Assembly: GCA_943787785.1 (NCBI GenBank)
Contig: CALSNT010000003.1
Span: 186,001-250,000 of the forward strand
Length of the DNA stretch: 64,000 nucleotides
Reading direction: 5' to 3'
Source of the DNA: an uncultured Paracoccaceae bacterium
Lineage (GTDB): Bacteria > Pseudomonadota > Alphaproteobacteria > Rhodobacterales > Rhodobacteraceae
The notes beneath the pieces are model-generated. The model did not search any database. It was not told the origin of the DNA and saw only the letters and a program-made list of their open reading frames with translations. The position numbers were made by a program, and so were the translations under genes. This document shows, in pieces, positions 1 through 9,559 of this stretch (its first letter is position 1; each line of letters opens with the position of its first letter).

Positions 1-1
1 G

Positions 2-1363
2 TCGGGCTACGACAAATACTTCCAGATCGCGCCCTGTTTCCGCGACGAAGACCCGCGCGCGGACCGGTCCCCGACCGACTTCTACCAGCTCGACATGGAG
101 ATGAGCTTCGTCACCCAGGACGATGTTTTCGCCTGTATTGAGCCGGTGATTCGCGGCTGTTTCGAACGCTTCGGCGGCGGCCGGAAGGTGGATCAGACTT
201 GGGAACAGATCAGCTATGCCGACTCTGCGCTCTGGTACGGGACCGACAAGCCGGACCTGCGCAACCCGATCAAGATGCAGGTCGTCAGCGACCACTTCCG
301 CGGTTCCGGCTTCGCGATCTTCGCCAAGCTGCTGGAGAACGAAGGCACCGAAATCCGCGCCATCCCCGCGCCCGGTGGCGGGTCGCGGAAATTTTGCGAC
401 CGGATGAACAGCTTTGCCCAAGCGCAGGGCCTGCCGGGGATGGGGTATATTTTCTGGCGCGAAGTTGAAGGCAAGCACCACACAGAGGGGCTTTGGATCA
501 AGATCGATGAGTGGCGGAAGGGCAGGTTTGATAGCGAAGCGTTGGTCCAAAGAGGCCTCGTTGGCGTGAAAGCCGAGCAATGGGATCGACTGGAGGAACT
601 AGTCGCAAAACTTGAGGGCGAAGACCCGATTGGCGAGGAGATTGTTCAAAGAGAAATTGATGCTGAGTTTGGACCTCGCGCCATGGAAGCCGCCGGGCCG
701 CTCGCCAAGAACATCGGGCCTGAACGGACCGAGGCGATCCGCCAGCAACTGGGGCTTAAGGTCGGCGACGCCGCCTTCTTCCTCGGCGGCAAACCTTCCG
801 CTTTCGAGGCCGTCGCTGGCCGCGCGCGGGATGAGATCGGCAATGAGCTTGGCCTGACCGACACCGACCGCTTCGCCTTTGCCTGGATCGTCGACTTCCC
901 GATGTACGAAGCGGATGAGGAAACCGGCAAGGTCGATTTCTCGCACAACCCCTTCTCGATGCCCCAGGGCGGGCTGGAGGCGCTGGAGGGCGATCCGCTC
1001 AAGGTCCTCGGCTTCCAGTACGACCTTGCGTGCAACGGCAATGAACTCATTTCCGGTGCGATCCGGAATCACCGGCCTGAGATCATGTTCAAGGCCTTCG
1101 AACTGGCTGGCTATCCGAAATCTGAAGTCGAGGCCCGCTTCGGCGGCATGGTCAAAGCGTTCCAATACGGCGCGCCGCCCCATGGCGGTTGTGCGGCAGG
1201 CATCGACCGCATGGTCATGCTGCTGGCGGACGAGGCGAATATCCGCGAAGTCATCATGTTCCCGATGAACCAGCGCGCCGAGGACCTGATGATGGGCGCG
1301 CCGAGCGAGCCGATGAACGAACAGCTGCGCGAGTTGGGCCTGCGGGTGCTGCCCAAGGAGTGA
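2..1363 (+). CDS. aspS: Aspartyl-tRNA synthetase, 3' part (5' end outside window)
   Basis: Charges tRNA-Asp (or tRNA-Asx) with aspartate in the cytoplasm. The frame is open from base 2, so the gene enters from the left. Class II motif 2 ([12 protein letters not shown]) is read at about 47-82. Motif 3 ([15 protein letters not shown]) lies near the end, followed by the family C-terminus ([19 protein letters not shown]). Between the YIFWRE and AGPLAKNIG segments, where I recall the family having only a short linker, there are about 73 extra residues (roughly 464-682) with charged, helix-like composition and lower GC than the flanks. The reading frame is intact, so the enzyme may be functional. 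The identification is certain; the effect of the insertion is unknown. Confidence 0.97.
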   Translation, partial: SGYDKYFQIAPCFRDEDPRADRSPTDFYQLDMEMSFVTQDDVFACIEPVIRGCFERFGGGRKVDQTWEQISYADSALWYGTDKPDLRNPIKMQVVSDHFRGSGFAIFAKLLENEGTEIRAIPAPGGGSRKFCDRMNSFAQAQGLPGMGYIFWREVEGKHHTEGLWIKIDEWRKGRFDSEALVQRGLVGVKAEQWDRLEELVAKLEGEDPIGEEIVQREIDAEFGPRAMEAAGPLAKNIGPERTEAIRQQLGLKVGDAAFFLGGKPSAFEAVAGRARDEIGNELGLTDTDRFAFAWIVDFPMYEADEETGKVDFSHNPFSMPQGGLEALEGDPLKVLGFQYDLACNGNELISGAIRNHRPEIMFKAFELAGYPKSEVEARFGGMVKAFQYGAPPHGGCAAGIDRMVMLLADEANIREVIMFPMNQRAEDLMMGAPSEPMNEQLRELGLRVLPKE

Positions 1364-1439
1364 GGCTCAGCCGACGGCTGCCTCTGGCCTGAAGCGGCCA
1401 ATGGAGGTTTGCCTTGGTCAGCCCGAAATCAAGCCAGAA

Positions 1440-1470
1440 AAGCGCCGGACTGTCCCTAGGACCGGCGCTT
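1440..1470. terminator. Stem-loop, likely terminator
   Basis: The 9-bp perfect inverted repeat AAGCGCCGG / CCGGCGCTT has a 13-nt loop. Read on the minus strand it is followed by TTTTC, so it best fits termination of the minus-strand small gene at 1621-1800. It may also stop aspS transcripts. A related element (GAAAGGCGCCGGGC..., AGGCGCTTC) occurs near 16434-16480 downstream of lepA. Confidence 0.6.
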
Positions 1471-1620
1471 CCGCCAAGTCGCGCGTCCGGATTGCGATTT
1501 TCTTTGGCCAAAAGCAGCAATCGTTCCTGCTCAGAATGGAGACTTGCGCCAAACGAAAATCGCCGCCGAAAAGCGCTCTACCGGAGCCTGGCGACGCCCT
1601 CCAATCCAAATCTGTCTGTA

Positions 1621-1800
1621 TTACAGGTTTGCAGCCGTCGCCGCAGGCACCACGTCCGCCCGATCAGAGGATCCGGTGATGGCACCAAACAGCGCTACGC
1701 TCAGCAGTACAGCGCCTAGCGTTAGAATGGCCCAGTCGAGCGGTCCACTGCGCGTTCCAGCGTCATTTGCGGGCATTTTTTGAAGCAGATTTTCCAGCAT
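1621..1800 (-). CDS. Small single-pass membrane protein, 59 aa
   Basis: The protein starts MLENLLQKMPANDAG and has one clear hydrophobic helix (LDWAILTLGAVLLSVALF) at about residues 20-40, followed by a short polar tail. The start at 1800 is preferred because AGAAGG lies about 9 nt upstream; an in-frame start at 1899 has no such site. The LDW-(V/A)-LT pattern resembles short Flp-pilin-like or orphan membrane peptides of Rhodobacterales, but I do not assign a function. It stands alone between aspS and a GNAT gene and is transcribed away from the latter. Confidence 0.6.
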   Translation of the reverse strand: MLENLLQKMPANDAGTRSGPLDWAILTLGAVLLSVALFGAITGSSDRADVVPAATAANL

Positions 1801-1988
1801 TTTGGCAGCCTTCTGGTCATCAGTCGTATTCTGTATCACCGCTAAATTGGACGAAATTGCGGGCATGGCAGGGCAGAGATGCGGGCATTTCGCTGCCATT
1901 CTCGATGGTTGCGCAGGCCGTTTGCTGCTTGTTGCTTAACGGGGCACCCGATACGCAGACCGCTAGAACAACTTCTCGGACAGACAGC

Positions 1989-2708
1989 ATGCCTTCTGAT
2001 CGCGACCTCGAAGCTCCGGTTTCTGGCTGGACGCCCCCACCGCGTCCGGAATTTGACGTTTTGGAGGGGCGCTGGGCGCGCATCGAGCGCCTCGACCCCG
2101 GGCGCCACGCGGCAGATCTCTTCGACGCCAACCGAGTTTCGGACCGGATCTGGGATTACCTGCCTTATGGTCCATTCGCGAAGCAAGGCGATTATTCTGA
2201 TTGGCTCTCGTCTGTTTCGCCCAGTGAAGACCCGCGCTTCCACGCAATTCAGGATCGCGAATCCGGGCGTTTTGCCGGCGTCGCCAGCTATCTGCGCATC
2301 GCGCCCGACGCCGGGTCCATCGAGGTTGGCCACATTAATTTCGCACCAGAACTGCAGCGCACCCGCGCTGCGACCGAAGCGATGTTCCTGATGATGAAGT
2401 GGGCGTTCGACGCGGGCTACCGGCGCTATGAATGGAAGTGCAACGCTGCCAATCTGGGGTCGCGCAGCGCCGCTCAACGCCTTGGATTGAGTTACGAGGG
2501 CATCTTCCGCCAAGCCGCCGTCATCAAGGGCCGCAACCGCGACACCGCCTGGTTCGCCGCAATCGACGCTGAATGGCCTGCTCTGAAGGACGCCTTCGAA
2601 AACTGGCTCGTTCCCGATAATTTTACGGCTGACGGCGCGCAGATTCAAAGCCTTGCCGACTTGACGTGCCCGATTTTGGTTGCCCGCGATCCGGTCATTG
2701 ACGCCTGA
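1989..2708 (+). CDS. GNAT family N-acetyltransferase (RimJ/RimL-like), 239 aa
   Basis: A cytoplasmic acetyl-CoA-dependent transferase of the type that modifies protein N-termini or small amines; the substrate is unknown. The fold signature runs from the opening GRWARIERLDP through SIEVGHINFAPELQRTRAA (strand 4 and acetyl-CoA loop) to AANLGSRSAAQRLGLSYEG, typical of the RimJ/RimL subgroup. An open frame extends upstream to 1767, but the ATG at 1989 gives the normal family N-terminus. It is monocistronic and converges with the receiver-domain gene, 25 bp downstream. Confidence 0.85.
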   Translation: MPSDRDLEAPVSGWTPPPRPEFDVLEGRWARIERLDPGRHAADLFDANRVSDRIWDYLPYGPFAKQGDYSDWLSSVSPSEDPRFHAIQDRESGRFAGVASYLRIAPDAGSIEVGHINFAPELQRTRAATEAMFLMMKWAFDAGYRRYEWKCNAANLGSRSAAQRLGLSYEGIFRQAAVIKGRNRDTAWFAAIDAEWPALKDAFENWLVPDNFTADGAQIQSLADLTCPILVARDPVIDA

Positions 2709-2733
2709 CCCCATCGAACAACAGCCGCCGTTC

Positions 2734-3456
2734 TTATCCGACCATGCGCCGGTCGCGGAGGCGATCCTGAACCAGTCCTTCCAGCCCGGTTAGATTCGCC
2801 GCCGGGTCCGTCCCTGCTTTGCGCGCCTGCGCCAGGGCAGCAGCGGCAGCTTCCAGCGGATGATCTTCGGCCACCCGCGCCAGACCGCCCAAAAACTGAG
2901 CCACGTAGTCCAGTGTTGGCCCGTCGTGATCCTGCCCCAGCAATGCGGCAATGTGGGCTATGTCATCCTGATAGGCCAATGCGTCCGGCGGCTCTGAGGG
3001 GGCATCGGCGGGAAGGGCACGCAGTCCGGCTGGCTGCATCGTGTCCGGCAGGTGTGAAAGGATCAGCTGTTGGAATGCGGCCAAGCTATCGACTGGCTTT
3101 GCCAAAAACCCGTCCGCCCCGGCATCCATCGCCAATTCCGCGGCGCCGTCATCGCCAGAGGTCCCGAGCAGCACTGACACGCGCGGCGCCGCCTTCATCA
3201 GCGTTTGGATCAGTTCTGTACCCGACCCATCCGGAAGCCCCATGTCCACGATTGCAACTGTCGGGCAATAACTACGCAAATGCCGCTTGGCACTGGCAAG
3301 ACAGTCGGCGCGCCTGATCCGCGCACCGCTGCGCAGACACATCAGGCGCATCGCCTCGCTCGCGAAGCGGCTGTCTTCGACCAGAAGCACAGTATGGCCC
3401 ATCAACGGTCGTTCCCGGGTAGGTCGCTGCCCCACTATCATGTCGCCGAAATTCAT
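2734..3456 (-). CDS. Response-regulator receiver domain protein, 240 aa
   Basis: The N-terminal half is a CheY-like receiver: the strand-1 acidic pocket is LLVEDSR, the likely phospho-acceptor Asp is in VAIVDMGLPDGSG, the Ser/Thr of strand 4 is in GTSGDDG and the conserved Lys is in FLAKPVD. The C-terminal 90 residues show no recognisable DNA-binding domain; they are Ala-rich and helical (PLEAAAAALAQARKAG) and could be an HPt-like or effector helix bundle. The start MNFGDM is chosen because AAGGGG lies 6 nt upstream. No histidine kinase is adjacent, so the partner is unknown. Confidence 0.85.
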   Translation of the reverse strand: MNFGDMIVGQRPTRERPLMGHTVLLVEDSRFASEAMRLMCLRSGARIRRADCLASAKRHLRSYCPTVAIVDMGLPDGSGTELIQTLMKAAPRVSVLLGTSGDDGAAELAMDAGADGFLAKPVDSLAAFQQLILSHLPDTMQPAGLRALPADAPSEPPDALAYQDDIAHIAALLGQDHDGPTLDYVAQFLGGLARVAEDHPLEAAAAALAQARKAGTDPAANLTGLEGLVQDRLRDRRMVG

Positions 3457-3608
3457 CGCCATCCCCTTGGGGTTAGTCCCGCGTTGTGTCGATGCTGCGC
3501 CCAATTGGTGAATCGCACGTTAAAGCGGTCCCTGCGACGCCACGCACCCTTGCGAGGCATGAACTGCCCGACCATAACCCGCATAACCTTACCTGCGGAG
3601 CCCGCCCC

Positions 3609-4013
3609 ATGATTGGCCGCCTCAACCATGTCGCAATCGCCGTTCCGGACCTTTCAGCGGCTGCGGAAGACTACCGCACCCGCCTAGGGGCCGAGGTCGG
3701 CCCGCCACTGCCGCAGCCCGACCACGGGGTGACGGTAATTTTCATCACTCTGCCGAACACCAAGATCGAGCTGCTGGAGCCATTGGGCGACGCCGGCCCA
3801 ATCACCGGGTTCCTTGCCAAAAACCCATCTGGCGGCATTCACCACATCTGCTACGAGGTCGATGACATCCTCGCCGCCCGCGATCAATTGATCGCGACAG
3901 GGGCACGTATCCTTGGCGACGGAGACCCAAAAACCGGGGCCCACGGCAAACCCGTATTGTTCCTGCACCCAAAGGATTTCACCGGCACGCTGATCGAGCT
4001 GGAGCAAGCCTGA
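3609..4013 (+). CDS. mce: Methylmalonyl-CoA epimerase, 134 aa
   Basis: Interconverts (2R)- and (2S)-methylmalonyl-CoA in propionyl-CoA/ethylmalonyl-CoA metabolism. It is a VOC-fold protein made of two beta-alpha-beta modules. Visible metal and active-site segments are LNHVAIAVPDL (His), IELLEP (Glu), GGIHHICYEVDD (His) and TLIELEQ (Glu). The length is normal. It overlaps the following DUF1467 gene by one base (TGATG), so the two are translationally coupled; this pair is common in Rhodobacterales. Confidence 0.93.
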   Translation: MIGRLNHVAIAVPDLSAAAEDYRTRLGAEVGPPLPQPDHGVTVIFITLPNTKIELLEPLGDAGPITGFLAKNPSGGIHHICYEVDDILAARDQLIATGARILGDGDPKTGAHGKPVLFLHPKDFTGTLIELEQA

Positions 4014-4291
4014 TGGGTATTGCCTCGGCTATCGTCCTCTATGCCGTGATCTGGTTCGTGGTGCTGTTCGTCGTTTTGCCGATCCGTTTGGAGACGCAGG
4101 GCGATGCAGGCAAGCGGCTGATTGGTACCCATGCCGGGTCGCCTGCGAACCTCAGAATGAAGAAGAAGGCGCTGCTGGTCAGCGTGATCGCTTTTTTCAT
4201 CTGGGCGGTGGTTGCAGCGGTGATCATCACAGGCGCAATCTCGGTGCGCGACCTGGATTGGTTCGATCGGATGCGACCGGGTTCGAGTTAA
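4013..4291 (+). CDS. DUF1467 family membrane protein, 92 aa
   Basis: A small inner-membrane protein with two hydrophobic helices (AIVLYAVIWFVVLFVVLPI and LLVSVIAFFIWAVVAAVII) flanking a polar loop that contains the family-typical RLETQGDAGKRLIGTHAGSP segment. Its ATG overlaps the stop of the epimerase gene. The function is not known; the constant pairing with mce suggests only co-transcription. Confidence 0.88.
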   Translation: MGIASAIVLYAVIWFVVLFVVLPIRLETQGDAGKRLIGTHAGSPANLRMKKKALLVSVIAFFIWAVVAAVIITGAISVRDLDWFDRMRPGSS

Positions 4292-4395
4292 CGGCAGGAA
4301 ATGCAGGGGATTGTCGCGAACCGATGTCTGTCTGATCAAATTGCGAACCATTTGAGCGCCGAATTGACGGCGCATTGATATGCGATGGATCGCCG

Positions 4396-4995
4396 TTACC
4401 GCTGTTCGCTGGACGTCAACGTGAATAGAAACGTGCTCAGAAACGCTGCCTGCCAGACGATGTGGATGATGAAATAACCCGTCAGGCTGCCACCTTGTTC
4501 GGTGAAGCCAAACATCAACGCCAGCCCACCGGCAATGGCAGAAATCACGATCACCATCATAGAACCGGCCAGCGCGCGCCTGCGCCGCAGGACGGTAATC
4601 AACAGCAATGCTGCCGCCCCGACTGCACCACCACAGGCCCCGGCCACCGCCAGCGCGACAGAGGCATTTCGCACCGCGAAATCATTCGCCAGGCTATAGA
4701 CTTGGGCGGCCAGCATCACGGCAAAGTAGTAGATGATCGGGGCCGCAAGGATCATCAGAGTTGCCCAGACCGGCCCCAGGCCGCCGTAGCGCCGCCCGAG
4801 CCAGGCCATCGTCAATCCGAAGACCACACCAACCGGAATAATCATGATCAGTATTTCAAGGACCCGGCTGGCCCCGGTGAATGGCAACAAGGCCTGAAAA
4901 AGCGCCGTCCCTATCACGCCCGACCCGACACCGGCCAGAATTGCCACCCGCGACGCCCCCGAACCTTCGGGAATACTCGTTACACTATCGGCCAT
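4396..4995 (-). CDS. Multi-pass membrane protein of unknown function, 199 aa
   Basis: Five to six hydrophobic helices are visible, including VGSGVIGTALFQALLPF, VLEILIMIIPVGVVFGLTM and VAGACGGAVGAAALLLIT, with short loops between them. The start MADSVTSIPEG is chosen because AGGTGAG sits just upstream; the longer frame to 5049 lacks a site. I recognise no family. It stands alone between the mce-DUF1467 pair and argF. Confidence 0.7.
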   Translation of the reverse strand: MADSVTSIPEGSGASRVAILAGVGSGVIGTALFQALLPFTGASRVLEILIMIIPVGVVFGLTMAWLGRRYGGLGPVWATLMILAAPIIYYFAVMLAAQVYSLANDFAVRNASVALAVAGACGGAVGAAALLLITVLRRRRALAGSMMVIVISAIAGGLALMFGFTEQGGSLTGYFIIHIVWQAAFLSTFLFTLTSSEQR

Positions 4996-5118
4996 CTTCT
5001 CACCTGAAAAATCCCACCCCGCGCGCAGAGTACCGCAGCATCGCAACAAGGCAAGGGAAACGCTGGGTCTGTTCCGCAGTTTGGGAAGATTTTCAGCGAC
5101 GGGGTACGCCGGTTTTGC

Positions 5119-6045
5119 TCAAACCCCCAGACACCAACGCATAATCGCTTTTTGCGCATGCAGGCGGTTTTCCGCTTCGTCGAATATCACCGACTGAGGC
5201 CCATCCATAACCGCATCGGTCACCTCGTCGCCACGATGAGCGGGCAGGCAATGCATGAACAGGGCTTGTGGCCCGGCGGCGGCCATCAGCGCTTCATCCA
5301 CGCGGTACGGAGACAGCTGATTGTGCCGCCGCTCGGCCACGTCCGCGTCATCGTGCATCGACACCCAAGTGTCCGCGACTACCAGATCCGCCCCGGCGAC
5401 CGCGCGAGTTGGATCGCGTTCTATTGTCACCGTCACCCCTTCGGACCGGGCTTGATCGACAAACTCCGCCTCCGGGTCCAGCGTTACTGGCCCGGTGAAG
5501 GTCAGATCGAACCCGAAGCGGCCGGCGGCATGCAGAAAACTTGCGCACACGTTATTGCCGTCGCCCGCCCAGACCACCTTCTTGCCCTTGATTGATCCGC
5601 GATGTTCTTCGAACGTCTGAATATCGGCCATAATCTGGCAGGGATGGGTGCGGTCCGTCAGCCCATTGATCACTGGCACGGTGGCGTGCTCGGCCAGCGC
5701 CAACAGTTTATCTTCGGCGAAGGTCCGGATCATGATCAGATCGACGAACCGGGACAACACGCGGGCGGTATCGGCGATGCTTTCCCCATGACCTAGCTGG
5801 ATTTCAGAGCCGTTCAGCACCAGCACCTGCCCGCCCATTTGCCGCACGCCAACATCGAAGGACACGCGAGTCCGGGTCGAGGGCTTCTCGAAGATCAGTG
5901 CCACCATCTGCCCGGCCAGTGGCTGATCGTCATCGGGCGTGCCCTTCGGACGCCCGGCGCGTGCCGCCTTCATCGACGCTGCCTGATCAATCATGGTGCG
6001 CAGGTCAGCAGGCGCGGTTTTGTTGATGTCGAGGAAATCTGGCAT
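5119..6045 (-). CDS. argF: Ornithine carbamoyltransferase, 308 aa
   Basis: Makes citrulline from ornithine and carbamoyl phosphate in arginine biosynthesis. The carbamoyl-phosphate motif STRTR is at residues 56-60. The ornithine-side motifs HPCQIMAD and [10 protein letters not shown] are present, as is DTWVSMHDD near residue 225, and the length is typical. It lies downstream of argD and a GNAT gene on the same strand, with about 130 bp between it and the GNAT, so it probably belongs to the same arginine operon. Confidence 0.97.
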   Translation of the reverse strand: MPDFLDINKTAPADLRTMIDQAASMKAARAGRPKGTPDDDQPLAGQMVALIFEKPSTRTRVSFDVGVRQMGGQVLVLNGSEIQLGHGESIADTARVLSRFVDLIMIRTFAEDKLLALAEHATVPVINGLTDRTHPCQIMADIQTFEEHRGSIKGKKVVWAGDGNNVCASFLHAAGRFGFDLTFTGPVTLDPEAEFVDQARSEGVTVTIERDPTRAVAGADLVVADTWVSMHDDADVAERRHNQLSPYRVDEALMAAAGPQALFMHCLPAHRGDEVTDAVMDGPQSVIFDEAENRLHAQKAIMRWCLGV

Positions 6046-6173
6046 TCGGCGGCACTTTCGGTTGGCGGCTGGGGCTGTCTACACGTCGCCATTGCTGGCT
6101 TGAACTAATGGCGCAGTCAACGGCGACCCCCGAGAATATTTGAAGCGAAAAGATTGTGAAAGGGAGGCACCCG

Positions 6174-6677
6174 CTAGTGCGGGCAGTATTCCATCACCAG
6201 CACCGGATCGCCATCCTCGCAGGGCACAGTCTTGACCTGTCGGAAACCGGCAGCGCCATAGGCTGCAATGGCGCGTTTGTTGCGCGGATCCGGGTCAACA
6301 AAGACACCGCCAGCCCCACCGGCGATCAATTCGCGGGCGCGTTGGCGCAAGTAGGCCTTTGCGTGCCCTTGGCCGAGATAGGCCGGATCGCCGAGAAACG
6401 TGTCCAACGCCCGCGCTGCGTGGGGCGCATCGGCGTATTGGGGCGCTCCGTAAGCCTGCACCGGGTAATCCTGCACAAACGCAAACGGCGCGGCGTTCGG
6501 TCCCGTGGTCCAGACAATGCGCATATCGGTCGGGCCGCCGTCGATTTCTTCGTCGATCAGCACAATCTCGCGGTCGGGATCGCCCCACCAGCCGGCCAAA
6601 TGCGGCTCGGCCAGCCAATGCTCCAGCATCGCCAGATCGTCGCGCCGGGCGCGCTGGAAGCGGTATTCATGCAGCAT
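6174..6677 (-). CDS. GNAT family acetyltransferase (AAC(6')-like fold), 167 aa
   Basis: Shows the GNAT core with DPAYLGQGHAKAYLRQRA (acetyl-CoA loop) and FVDPDPRNKRAIAAYGAAGF, the C-terminal signature shared by aminoglycoside 6'-acetyltransferases and siderophore acetylases. The start MLHEYRF at 6677 overlaps the end of argD by 11 bp, so it is very likely co-translated with argD. Its position between argD and argF makes a house-keeping acyl-transfer role at least as likely as drug modification; the substrate cannot be read from sequence. Confidence 0.85.
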   Translation of the reverse strand: MLHEYRFQRARRDDLAMLEHWLAEPHLAGWWGDPDREIVLIDEEIDGGPTDMRIVWTTGPNAAPFAFVQDYPVQAYGAPQYADAPHAARALDTFLGDPAYLGQGHAKAYLRQRARELIAGGAGGVFVDPDPRNKRAIAAYGAAGFRQVKTVPCEDGDPVLVMEYCPH

Positions 6678-7851
6678 CGGCAGATACAATCGCTGTGGCA
6701 GCCGCGTCGAGGCGGTCCACGGCCTCGGCAAGCTCGGCGTCAGTGATCGTGAGGGCGGGCAGCAGGCGGATAACGTTCTCTGCTGCCGGGACGGTTATGA
6801 CATGTGCGGCATAGCCAGCGGCGACAATGTCCGTATTCGGAGCAACACATTCCAATCCAAGCATCAGCCCGCTGCCACGAACGGCAGAAAAGACGTCCGG
6901 ATGCGCCGCGACCAACCCCTCTAGCTTCTGGCGGAACAGGCCCGACTTGCGGCGCACTTCGGCCAGGAACTCCTCGTCCGCCACAATGTCCATCACGGCA
7001 CTGGCTACCGCGCAACCCAGTGGATTGCCGCCATAGGTCGACCCATGCGTGCCCGCCACCATGCCCTGCGCGGCGTCTTCGGTGGCCAGCAGCGCGCCAA
7101 TCGGAAACCCGCCGCCCAGACCCTTGGCAACCATCATGATATCCGGCGTCACGCCTGCCCATTCATGGGCAAACAGCCGGCCGGTGCGGCCCATGCCGCA
7201 TTGCACCTCGTCCAGGATCATCAGCGCGCCGGTTTCGTCGCATAGATCGCGTAACCCTTTGAGGCAGGCATCCGGCAGCACCTTGATCCCGCCTTCGCCC
7301 TGCACCGGTTCGACAATCACTGCCGCCGTGCGGTCGCTGATCGCCGCTCGCAGGGCGTCGTGATCGCCGAATGGCAGGTGCGTGAAGCCGGGCAGTAGCG
7401 GACCAAACCCGCCCGTCATCTTTTCAGACCGGGTCGCCGCGATCGCGGCTGTTGAGCGGCCATGAAACGCACCGTCGAAGGCAATTATTTCAACCCGATC
7501 GGGATCGCCCTTCGCAGCCCAGTATTTCCGCGCCATCTTGATCGCGAGTTCCGCTGCCTCGGTTCCTGAATTGGTGAAGAACACCGTATCGGCGAACGTC
7601 GCTTCGACCAGCTGATCCGCCAGCTTCTGCTGAGCGGGAATCTGGTAGAGGTTCGAGCAATGCCACAATGCCCCCGCTTGATCTGTCAGCGCCTTGACCA
7701 ACGCCGGATGCGCGTGCCCAAGCGCCGTTACTGCGATGCCCGCTCCAAGGTCCAGATATCGCGTCCCGTCCGCTTCGATTAGCCAGGCACCGTCGCCTTT
7801 CTCAAAGCTCAACGGGGCGCGGTTGTAGGTCGGCAGGATGGACGAGATCAT
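6667..7851 (-). CDS. argD: Acetylornithine/succinyldiaminopimelate aminotransferase, 394 aa
   Basis: A PLP-dependent class III aminotransferase acting in arginine (and often lysine) biosynthesis. Motifs are FTNSGTEAAELAIKMAR, the PLP-binding Asp in LILDEVQCGMGRTG and the Schiff-base Lys in MMVAKGLGGGFPIGA. The start MISSILPTYNRAPL matches the family and has AAGGAA about 9 nt upstream. It is the first gene of the argD-GNAT-argF run on the minus strand. Confidence 0.96.
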   Translation of the reverse strand: MISSILPTYNRAPLSFEKGDGAWLIEADGTRYLDLGAGIAVTALGHAHPALVKALTDQAGALWHCSNLYQIPAQQKLADQLVEATFADTVFFTNSGTEAAELAIKMARKYWAAKGDPDRVEIIAFDGAFHGRSTAAIAATRSEKMTGGFGPLLPGFTHLPFGDHDALRAAISDRTAAVIVEPVQGEGGIKVLPDACLKGLRDLCDETGALMILDEVQCGMGRTGRLFAHEWAGVTPDIMMVAKGLGGGFPIGALLATEDAAQGMVAGTHGSTYGGNPLGCAVASAVMDIVADEEFLAEVRRKSGLFRQKLEGLVAAHPDVFSAVRGSGLMLGLECVAPNTDIVAAGYAAHVITVPAAENVIRLLPALTITDAELAEAVDRLDAAATAIVSADAA

Positions 7852-8051
7852 GGCACTGTTCCTTGGCAGGGCACCCACAAATCGTGCCAGCGGCACGGGG
7901 GTGGAGTCAAATCAACTGAATGGGGGGTCGCGCAGATGCGCGGGATCGGACGCGGGATTTCAGCGTCGGCGTCGGCGAGATGTGGCGCGCTTGATCATAT
8001 GCGTTGGTTAGCAGGCCGAGCGTGATTTGCAAGTGCCGCTGGGTCCTGACC

Positions 8052-8957
8052 CTAGGGCGACACCCGAATTGCCGTGCGCGATCCGCATTTCGACTCGGCG
8101 TGGCTGGCGTTCGGCGTACCGCTGACGCAGGCTTGAAACATGTGCGAACCTGATGTCATGCCCTGCACCAGGATCTGCAAGCCATGTCCTTGCCCCGCGG
8201 CGATCCTGGGCAATGCCTGGCGCGCCACGCGTGTCGGTGTGGCGCTGAGCGGTGGATAAACCCACAGCGTGGCCTCGGCCCCAGGCCAGGTCGGATGCAT
8301 GGTGCTGTTTAGCAAGCGCATGGCGAGCGTGAATCCCTGTCCCGCGCGAATTGCCTGAACCGCTGTAAAAGTCCTGGACACATGCCACCCGGTATCGGGC
8401 CGTGGCGGAGCAACACGAATGCGATGGATGGCGCACGGGAACGTCGGGTCCGGCGGGCAGACCCCGACGGTAACATTCCGGTAGTTCGAGCCAGCTGAAT
8501 TGGTCTCGACGAGCGGCGCTCTAAAGGGGAGGGTCACCCTGCGCCGGGTTCCGCACATCTGGCGATGCATCCTGTACGGTCGCTGTTCGACACCCTGACG
8601 CATTGAACTGGAATTCCCGGCACCGAACCGATGACGCAGGCTCAGGTCGAGTGGTGCGACGCTTCCGCAAATCGCGGCACGGGCACCTGCGCAACGGGCG
8701 TGTATTTCGTACGAGACGAAGTACTCTTCGCCGCTGTCAAGAACACGATCGGGAACATGATACGGCTTTCCGATCTCGTAATTTTCAATTCTGGCGACGC
8801 CCAGCGCCGGATTCAGGCTGACAGGTTTTGCACGCATTGCAGCCGGTGCGGTGTCGCAGCTATTGGCAACATTGGCACTCTGTGCCGCAGCCGGTTCGGA
8901 ATAGCTGGTGGAAAGGGTCAGAAGGCATGCGAACATGAAGAAGGTTGGTCGCGCCAT
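8052..8957 (-). CDS. Secreted protein of unknown function, 301 aa
   Basis: An N-terminal signal peptide (FFMFACLLTLSTSYSEPAAAQS, cleavage likely after AAA or AAQ) is followed by a Cys-containing extracytoplasmic region. Two stretches look like Ig-like CARDB-type repeats: one includes GRAAICGSVAPLDLSL-like strands and one ends GSHMFQACVSGTPNA. No catalytic motif is seen. It stands alone, flanked by about 200 bp on the argD side without other genes. The CARDB resemblance is tentative. Confidence 0.6.
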   Translation of the reverse strand: MARPTFFMFACLLTLSTSYSEPAAAQSANVANSCDTAPAAMRAKPVSLNPALGVARIENYEIGKPYHVPDRVLDSGEEYFVSYEIHARCAGARAAICGSVAPLDLSLRHRFGAGNSSSMRQGVEQRPYRMHRQMCGTRRRVTLPFRAPLVETNSAGSNYRNVTVGVCPPDPTFPCAIHRIRVAPPRPDTGWHVSRTFTAVQAIRAGQGFTLAMRLLNSTMHPTWPGAEATLWVYPPLSATPTRVARQALPRIAAGQGHGLQILVQGMTSGSHMFQACVSGTPNASHAESKCGSRTAIRVSP

Positions 8958-9133
8958 GAAAGCTCCGGTGGAAATCGCAATCCAGTCAGATTCCTCGTTT
9001 CACACCGCATTCGCGTTGGTCAACCCAGGGTTTATCCATATCGGCGATGTATCGCCCAAACGGATACTTTTACGAAATCCACCAAACATGATAGCGTCGC
9101 GCCCCAGATAGTCTGCGTTAGGAGAGGGCACCC

Positions 9134-9559
9134 ATGAAAACCCCCTGGCATTTCTGGCTGATAGCCATCCTATCCTTGCTCTGGAACGCCATGGGTGCCT
9201 TCGATTATTCGGCGACACAGCTGCGGTGGTCGCCCTATATGTCGAATTTCACACCAGAACAGCTCGAGTATTTTCAATCCTTCCCAATATGGGTCGTTGC
9301 CTGCTGGGCCATCGCCGTCTGGTTTGCCGTCATCGGCTCTCTGCTGATGCTGTTCCGTTCCCGCCTCTCCGTGCCATTGTTCATTATTTCCCTGATCTGC
9401 ATCGTCGCCACCGCTGTCCACAACTTCATCCTCGCGGACGTTACGATGACCGATTTGATGGGCACAGAAGCAGCCATCTTCTCAGCCGCGATCCTGCTGG
9501 TCGGGGCCTTCCTCGCGGTCTATGCGCGCCGGATGGCCGAACGCGGTGTGCTGCGCTGA
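9134..9559 (+). CDS. Four-helix membrane protein, 141 aa
   Basis: Four hydrophobic helices are visible: FWLIAILSLLWNAMGAF, WVVACWAIAVWFAVIGSLLM, LFIISLICIVATAVHNFI and AAIFSAAILLVGAFLAVYA. This is a sugar-transporter- or DoxX-like small inner-membrane layout with no catalytic motif. GGAGAG lies upstream of the ATG. Its stop overlaps the apparent start of the phosphatase gene that follows (CTGA), so the two are probably translated together. Confidence 0.75.
   Translation: MKTPWHFWLIAILSLLWNAMGAFDYSATQLRWSPYMSNFTPEQLEYFQSFPIWVVACWAIAVWFAVIGSLLMLFRSRLSVPLFIISLICIVATAVHNFILADVTMTDLMGTEAAIFSAAILLVGAFLAVYARRMAERGVLR

Noticed and set aside
6174-6677. Aminoglycoside resistance gene
   Set aside because: The fold is shared with many other acetyltransferases, and the position in an arginine operon does not support a drug role.
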